Shown here: in pieces, positions 57,994 through 64,000 of the stretch
How positions within the stretch are numbered: position 1 is the first letter of the stretch
Layout: every line of letters begins with the position of its first letter
Origin: Rutidosis leptorrhynchoides
Lineage: Eukaryota; Streptophyta; Magnoliopsida; Asterales; Asteraceae
DNA: 64,000 nt
NCBI RefSeq assembly: GCF_046630445.1
Contig: NC_092334.1
Coordinates: forward strand, 103,983,501 to 104,047,500
Direction of reading: 5' to 3'
The notes under the pieces: model-generated
What the model saw: the letters and a program-made list of their open reading frames with translations, nothing else
What the model was told of the DNA's origin: nothing
Databases searched by the model: none
Program-made: the position numbers and the translations under genes

Positions 57994-58645
57994 GTATTGA
58001 AACTGAAATCTAATGCTTATTTTGGGTTCCTATCAACATACGAGTTCTTTATCACAACTTGATTCAAAAATTCCAAGATATCATCGTATCTTTAATTATA
58101 AATATCCTCCATATTTCTGAAGATATTTTCATAACTATTCTTATATGAATTATTAATCTATTAGTGCTATCAGTGTTACATCATATAGAAACTGTTAGTT
58201 TCTATATTCTGTAAACTTTCGAGCTTAAAATATGAATATTATTGAAGTAATATTGGGAACTGATGCATGAGTTAGTATAATATAATGACACTTGATCAAT
58301 GTGATTATATTACAGTAAGTCATGCTGAGTTTCTAAATGGAACATGATGATTCACAGATTATAACGTCATCATGTGTCATGTTACATAACTCTTTCATTT
58401 TGATTAACTTCTGAACATATCAAGAAGATATATTCTTGATAGTTCTATTCTCAGTGATTCTGGTAATTTGACAAATCAAATCGTGCTATTTCGTTCTTTC
58501 TTGTTTAGAACATTAATTTCATTCGAAACTCCATACTTACGAATTCTGGACCATTATTCGCTTTACTAAAGGTCGAGAGGAGAATAAAAAGGCAAAGAGC
58601 TCCAAAATATAAGAGAAAATATAAAACCCAACAACAACACATAAC
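57994..58645. other. Intron-like or intergenic sequence after the hydrolase fragment
   Basis: AT-rich with no further exon recognised. Contains a GAAACTGTTAGTTTC inverted pair near 58188. Confidence 0.4.
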
Positions 58646-58819
58646 TTACAAACTGTGGATATTAATACGAATAGCAATATAAAGACACGGTATAATTAAG
58701 AATAGTATCACCCCAAGGTAATAGTAGAAGTAAACAGATTCTTCTGGTGGAAGATTGAAAAAAAGGATGATAGAAATGATAATTAGGAAAATATCAAGGA
58801 TGAGAACGGGATTAAGCAT
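58646..58819 (-). CDS. Possible 57-residue membrane protein
   Basis: Minus strand, ATG at 58817-58819. The product starts MLNPVLILDIFLIIISIILFFNLPPEESVYFYYYLGVIL. It has two strongly hydrophobic segments (about residues 4-21 and 29-52) separated by a Pro-Pro-Glu-Glu turn. A TATA-like TATAAATTT lies at 58893-58901, about 75 bp before the ATG, and the ATG context (GAAAATGC) is acceptable. I recognise no family. In AT-rich DNA a hydrophobic ORF can arise by chance. Confidence 0.3.
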   Translation of the reverse strand: MLNPVLILDIFLIIISIILFFNLPPEESVYFYYYLGVILFLIIPCLYIAIRINIHSL

Positions 58820-59117
58820 TTTCACAATCTTTTGGGTGTATGAGCTAAGAAAGAAAGTATAGGAATGGTGAGAATAATGGAACAGAAGAGTCAAATTTAT
58901 AATGGAAATATCAGACAGAGAAATCGAAGCAGATCACCATATTTAATTATAGAGATCTTAATTTCTTTAAATCCCGAAGAATCAGATCTTATAGATTTTC
59001 AAGATTTTCTTTAAATCCCTTGAATTCCGAAATTCAACCAAGACAACGTCAAAAGTTAAGACGCACCCTATTTTCTAATTTCCACCGTGACTACTGTTGT
59101 GGTAGCGGAGGGGTACG
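58820..59117. other. Promoter-side sequence of the small ORF and flank of the Athila-like LTR
   Basis: Contains the TATA-like box noted for the small ORF. GTACG at 59113-59117 is the candidate target duplication of the Gypsy element; its partner lies outside the window. Confidence 0.4.
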
Positions 59118-60310
59118 TGATAGTACTATATTTTACTACGAAATACGTTACAAATTACACAAGTTTTAATTATTTATTTACAAATGGGATATACCTAAAC
59201 CTTGCTACAACACTATAGGCAGTGTACCTAATCATAGAGTAGTATAGTTTTTAGTAAGTCTGGTTCGTTCCACAGGGAGCGGGCTTATTGCACACTATAT
59301 TTTTAAACGACTATATTTGTACAAAATATATATAATTATATATAATAATATATAAAAGGGGGTTTACCGTTTAATGACCGGTTTGTCGATTTATATTTTA
59401 AGTGAAGCGTATAGTAAATGATGATATTTAAATAACAATATAAAATAAATAACAATAATTAAAATGACAATAAATAAAAGTACGAGGAAAAATGAAATAA
59501 AATATATTATGCTTATTTAAACTTCCGTAACCATGATGTTTGACGTGTTGATTTTTAGTTTATTCCCATGGGTTAATTGTCCTTTGTCCTGGATTATTTG
59601 ATAAGTCCATCTGGTTTTTGTCCATAACGGTCCATCAGTCATAAATATAAAGTGCGAGTGTCCTCGTCAAATTATCCTTATGTCCGAAGTCAAATATTCC
59701 AACTAATTGGGGACTTAAACTGTAACAAGGTTTTAATACTTTGTTTAATAATTACACCAGGTTATCGACTGCGTGTAATCCAAGGTTTAATACTTTGTTA
59801 ACAATTACGCCAAGTTTCCTTGTACATAATTTCACCCCTGTTTTAATAATTCCATAGACTATTAATCCATTCCCGTGTCCGGTTAAATGAACGATTATTC
59901 GTACATATAAATACCCCGCCCATCGTGTCCGATCGAGTGTATATGGTAATTTATAGGGACGCCCAATTGTAAATCTTTATATTAAAATTAACAAACTATC
60001 ATTTAGTTAAACAATTATAAAGCCCATTAATAGCCCATATTCTAATTTCCACAAGTGTCGTTCTTTTGTCCAAACCCCAATTATGGTACAAAGCCCAATT
60101 ACCCAATTTTAGTATTTTAGCCCAACATCATGATTACTTCGGTTCAAATAAGCATAATAACAACTTAGTTACGAGACATTAATTTAAAAAGGAGAACATA
60201 GCTTACATTGATTATTTATCGCGTAGTGTTACACGGACAGAGCTCCGACTTTAAAACCCGTAAAATAACCTTTACATAACCCGAACTAATCTAATATAAC
60301 ACTAATCTAT

Positions 60311-60315
60311 ATTAT

Positions 60316-60398
<83 letters not shown>
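60311..60398. repeat. (TA)n microsatellite
   Basis: About 85 bp of TA with two TATT interruptions, inside the Athila-like LTR. Confidence 0.93.
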
Positions 60399-60399
<1 letters not shown>

Positions 60400-60490
60400 A
60401 TTTATATTATCCTACGGAGTATTATTATTATTATGTTCTTTTACTCAGCCAAATGCTCGAGCCTTTTATAGGCATTTCTGAAATCTTGTG

Positions 60491-60545
60491 CTCCGCGAGT
60501 CGCGATAGAAAAAGGCTGGGATCTCCGCGAGTCGCGGAGATCGTG
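60491..60545. repeat. CCGCGAGTCGCGG palindromes
   Basis: CTCCGCGAGTCGCG at 60491-60504 and a near-perfect 21-bp palindrome centred on 60531 with arms TCTCCGCGA / TCGCGGAGA. They form a GC island in AT-rich DNA. Confidence 0.8.
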
Positions 60546-61048
60546 AATACAGCTCATCCAAGTTTGGAACTTTGCTTTGCCGACATATTATTTATATAAT
60601 TATAATATTTAAATAATTAATATAATTATTTAAATATTATATTATATTCTCGTGCATAGTTGACTCGTAATTTTTAGTCCGTTGCGTCGAGCGTTGAGAG
60701 TTGACTCATGTCCTGGTTTCGGATTTTCAAACGTCCTTTCGTACTATTTTATATCGTGCACTTTACGTTTCGCGATTTGTAATTTGCACAAAAATTGTTC
60801 TCCTTAAATTTCAAAATCCGTGCGAATCTTTTACTCACTTTTTAGTGGCACTTTTAAGTGTACTATGGCTTTAGTGGCACTTTTCAGGCTTTAGTGGCAC
60901 TTTTTCTTCAATTCTTTAATCTTCGTGCTTCGTCTTCACATTTATTTATTTAAACAATTACAATGAAAATATAATACAATTACATATAAAAATCTATTAT
61001 TTATGAGGGATATTGCTATGAAATATATGTTCCTTTTTAGCCTTATCA

Positions 61049-63003
61049 AATATCCTCACACTTGAGCATTGCTTGTCCTCAAGCAATACAGAACTTGAAA
61101 TAAAAACATACATGAATCACTTTTTTATTCATCACACTTTGTACATTAGTGATTTTGATATGGTGGTATAAACAATGATAGTAACGATAGAACCATGGTT
61201 AAAGGTGGATGTGTCATCCACAGTTGCCTCGGGTTTAGGTCAACGACACTTGCAATCAAATAGCCGATTTACTTTCGGTTTCCAAAGCAAAGTGCACATT
61301 TGAAAGGCGGTTTACAGTCCCACATGACTATGAAAATTTAGATCCGTAAGGAAATTGGATCTTTATAAAAACATTTGATCTTTTGAAAATTCAATCTAGT
61401 TTTTACCCTAGATAAGTTTTCCGGAATAACCCTTCACCGGTGTTTGCAAATTATTTTTGTGGGTTGTGTGGGTTTCGGATTTGAAAATTTTAGCTCAAAA
61501 CTTATGGTTTTGTGTCACCCACTTGCTAACCTTGTATTAGGAAAGCAACACATCCAGTTTACTTGTCCCGTATATTACCTTTCGGCAAACTACCGTCCGG
61601 TTGTAAAGGAAAGCGATGAACAAGAAACTGTTAAGGCAATGTCTAATGACATGCTTTTAATTATGGTCTATAAACGTGTCGGATGCTATTACTATCCTTT
61701 GTAGGAGCAATAGTAAGATCATCCTATAATTTTTTCAGTCTGGCACAAGGTCCTGTCTCCGACCATGCTATGCAACCACCGTTCTTACAGTTGACACCCG
61801 ATTTGGTTCAGGTGACCTAATGAATTCCAGGTGAATTCCTAGGATTTTACGTTCAATGGTAATGAACGCATTGAAAATGGGTTTTCAGAAAACAAATCGG
61901 TTTATAATTTGATCAAAATATTTTCTCGTTCAAGCTCGAGTTTAGATATCATTGAATTCCATGAGTTTGTAATTCTCAATCTTTAAGGTCAATCTCAAGG
62001 ATTGAGTAATATCAGGCTTAAAAGTTGATTTTTAATCTTTAAGGAGATTATCCTTTCTGGGGATCTGATTCATTAGTCTTATCAAGCTAATTTGCACGGT
62101 GCCCCCCCATTGTACGAGATAAATCCTTCTCATGGTTAGGATAAATCTGACCACTTGGCGACCCTGTTTGATGCTGAGGTTCGTGGATTTCCTGCTGATT
62201 TTAGTGATGACTTTTCTAAATTTTTCGTCACCCTACAGCTGGTCTGGACGACAACTTCCTGACCTAAATCAAGAAGCGCGTGTCTTTTTCGGAAGACTTT
62301 ACTTCCTTTTAATGATGGAATTGATTCATCGTGTAGATCCATCTTTGTTACAGTAAATCGGGTAAAACTTTTTAGTTTAGTCCAAAGCAAAAGTATTTTC
62401 AGTTATTTGTTACAGAAATATGTGACATATGTTTAAAATAACTTGGTAAATTTTTCCACACTTGGCTTTTATTTTCCTTTTTATTCTCTTTTATTCCATT
62501 TTAAATGAATTCAAGCATTTTAGGTTGTTTCTCAATTTATGTCCTTTCCGAGGTAACGATAATTTCGGTATTAACACCTAGTTTTCATCGTTCATAAATA
62601 TGTATAAACATGATTTTGACTTCATTTAGTTGAAAATTTTTCAAATTTTCGCAAAATTTGGCAAATAAACCAAGTGTAAACCCGAGAGAATTTATAACCC
62701 TTCCCCACACTTGAGATCATGCAATGCCCTCATTTGCATGAAATCAGACTCTAAGTATAAATTTATGAGGGTGATTAGTGTAGAAAAGTGATTGAAAATA
62801 CCCAGTTTGTAATTACAAAGCTCGTCAAATGATAGATGGTGCGTCTCATCGTTTATTCTTTCTTGTTTTATCACACATGTTTTTCTTCAAAAATGGCTGC
62901 TTTTATGAACTGTTTGCTAATCTTTGAAAATGCGTCTTTTACCCTAACTTATCATGCATTTTTGTTAACGAGTTATGCACTAACCCGAACCCCTAATTTA
63001 ACG
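61049..63003 (-). other. 3' untranslated region of the Athila-like element
   Basis: About 1.95 kb with no consistent frame. It begins with the hairpin ATTGCTTG...CAAGCAAT (61068-61087) beside the polypurine-type junction. ORFs at 61444-61704, 62132-62390 and 62836-63033 show no recognisable domain and are treated as chance. Confidence 0.45.
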
Positions 63004-64000
63004 TTAAGTGGGGTTAGACTTCTCTACACTTAGCTGACGACATGTGAAGTCGGTAGAATAAGTTCCACGAATTAAAATAGTGAGCCAGTTATTTATATCT
63101 CGGGTGGTGTATGATATATCAATGGGTTTAAAGTTTAGACTCACCCGATCGTCACTACTTAATTCTTTTTTAAGTGTAGCTTTTAGTAAATGGATATGTC
63201 TCTTTTCTGGTTCTTTGTCAAATGGATCGATATACACCGACATACATATTATAGGGTGGACAATTCCTAACATTTCCTTCCTTTTATTCTCGGGATTAAA
63301 GGTTTCACCTCTATTACCCAATTGGGTGAAATCTGAGGTGTCATTATCTATTACAGCTCGTAGTTCATCTTCGATAGATGACTCATCTATTGAGAATATT
63401 GGGTTGGAAGTTTGTGGAATGGTGAATTTCGGGATCGAAGTAGATTCTTCTTCATTAACGGTACTTATCGGTCCCACCACTTTGGTCTCGGGGGTAAAAT
63501 TTTCAACGTTATCGTTTTCCCAAGAGTACCAATTTGTCACCCTTACTTCTTCTTCCTCATCCATTGATGGATCGTTGATTTCGTCGGTAGAGGCTAATGT
63601 GTCGATATGTTGTGAAATTGGTAAGACTGAATAAAAAGTATCATCGGGATAGTTGGTGATTTCGGAGCTCTTGAATTCATCAAAATTCGATGATATGAGA
63701 TTTTCTTACACAATACTCCTCAGATCAACAGGTGTGTAGTCTGATAGAGGTTCAGCTTGCCCGTTTACAAACTCTCTCATTTGTTCATTTTGAGCATTGA
63801 GTTCTTCGAGTTTGATTTTCATATTGTGTAATAAATTTTCAGACACGTAATTTTCCTCGTCTACTGGTTGTTGAGTTTGGAAATATTCTTGGGAATAATC
63901 CCAATTTGAATTGTATTCTTCATAATCATTCCATTCAAGTTCCGTGGGTGCGTAATTTTCCATAGGAACGTAATAATAACATTCCCATGTTGAGTGATAA
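63004..64000 (-). pseudogene. Unidentified acidic ORF of the Athila-like element, open at the window edge
   Basis: Minus strand, reading from the right edge (STWECYYYVPMENYAPTELEWNDYEEYNSNWDY...) to 63004. One in-frame TAA at 63706-63708 splits it, after which the same frame continues (ENLISSNFDEF...). The N-terminal part is rich in Tyr, Asn and Glu, and residues around 63860-63780 form a short coiled coil (LLHNMKIKLEELNAQNEQMREF). The later part has 'MSVYIDPFDKEPEKRHIHLLKATLKKEL'. The position between any pol and the 3' LTR would fit an extra or env-site ORF, but if the element lacks pol it could be Gag-related. No CCHC, protease, DDE or YxDD motif is visible. Confidence 0.5.

Larger units (their letters stand above)
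59118..61048 (-). repeat. 3' LTR of an Athila/Tat-like Gypsy element
   Basis: Plus strand TGATAGTACTATA...TTTAGCCTTATCA, so TGATA/TATCA form short terminal inverted repeats. On the minus strand it begins TGATAAGGCTAAAAAGG and is preceded by CTCAAGTGTGAGGATATT, the polypurine-type junction seen in plant Athila/Tat elements. 'CACAGGGAGC' near 59271 and 'CAACACTATAGGCAGTGTACCTAAT' are typical of such LTRs in my recollection. The other LTR is beyond the window, so the left end is inferred. Confidence 0.65.

Overview
This window is plant nuclear DNA, probably from the daisy family (Asteraceae). It has no operons or prokaryotic signals. It is AT-rich, full of LTR retrotransposons with tRNA-iMet primer sites, and carries Stowaway- and hAT-type MITEs, long TA microsatellites and telomere-type TTTAGGG repeats. 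Only one clearly intact host gene is present, a SAUR76/77/78-like auxin gene at 49057-49467. The family assignment rests on the long extra 3' ORF of the large Copia element, which resembles ORFs I associate with Asteraceae retroelements; this is inference.

Layout. 1-622 is a foldback MITE with telomere-like repeats, followed by the 3' part of a Gypsy LTR (about 676-1494). 1623-33509 is one large minus-strand SIRE-like Copia element (242-bp LTRs, target duplication TGATC). Its body was split twice. A plus-strand Copia element (3613-14440, duplication CTTAT) and a minus-strand non-autonomous Gypsy element (16183-23377, duplication AAAGA) both landed in its downstream ORF. The inner Copia element was then split by a solo Gypsy LTR (9546-12114, duplication ATATG), so nesting is three levels deep. 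LTR divergence counted by eye agrees with this order: about 8/242 for the SIRE-like host, about 17/1031 for the nested Copia, and one substitution plus a 2-nt indel in about 2495 bp for the Gypsy element.

33515-35330 is old intergenic sequence with a CACTA-like end, a TA microsatellite and a LINE-like fragment. 35336-48356 is a second minus-strand Copia element (A, duplication TATCT) into which a copy of its own family inserted (B, 40602-47182, duplication TATAT). 48357-50570 is the gene island: a Stowaway-like MITE, the SAUR gene, a hAT-type MITE with a perfect 8-bp duplication, and a foldback element. 51076-53347 is a pair of roughly 98% identical 320-bp inverted repeats around a 1.6-kb loop. 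53355-57566 is a 5'-truncated Gypsy element (integrase end plus a 3.56-kb LTR). 57567-59117 holds an exon fragment of a HAD-type hydrolase and a possible 57-residue membrane protein. 59118-64000 is the 3' LTR and 3' part of a minus-strand Athila/Tat-like Gypsy element that runs out of the window.

Functionally the window is a retrotransposon nest. All pol genes seen carry stops, frameshifts, missing domains or altered catalytic residues. The very young Gypsy element must therefore have been moved by enzymes supplied from elsewhere. I see no gene cluster or defence-like system. The observations most worth following are the trans-mobilised Gypsy derivative, the self-nested Copia pair with swapped LTR types, the repeated TCGGTA motif in the SIRE-like non-coding regions, the sequence shared between Copia and Gypsy families, and the near-perfect large inverted repeat.
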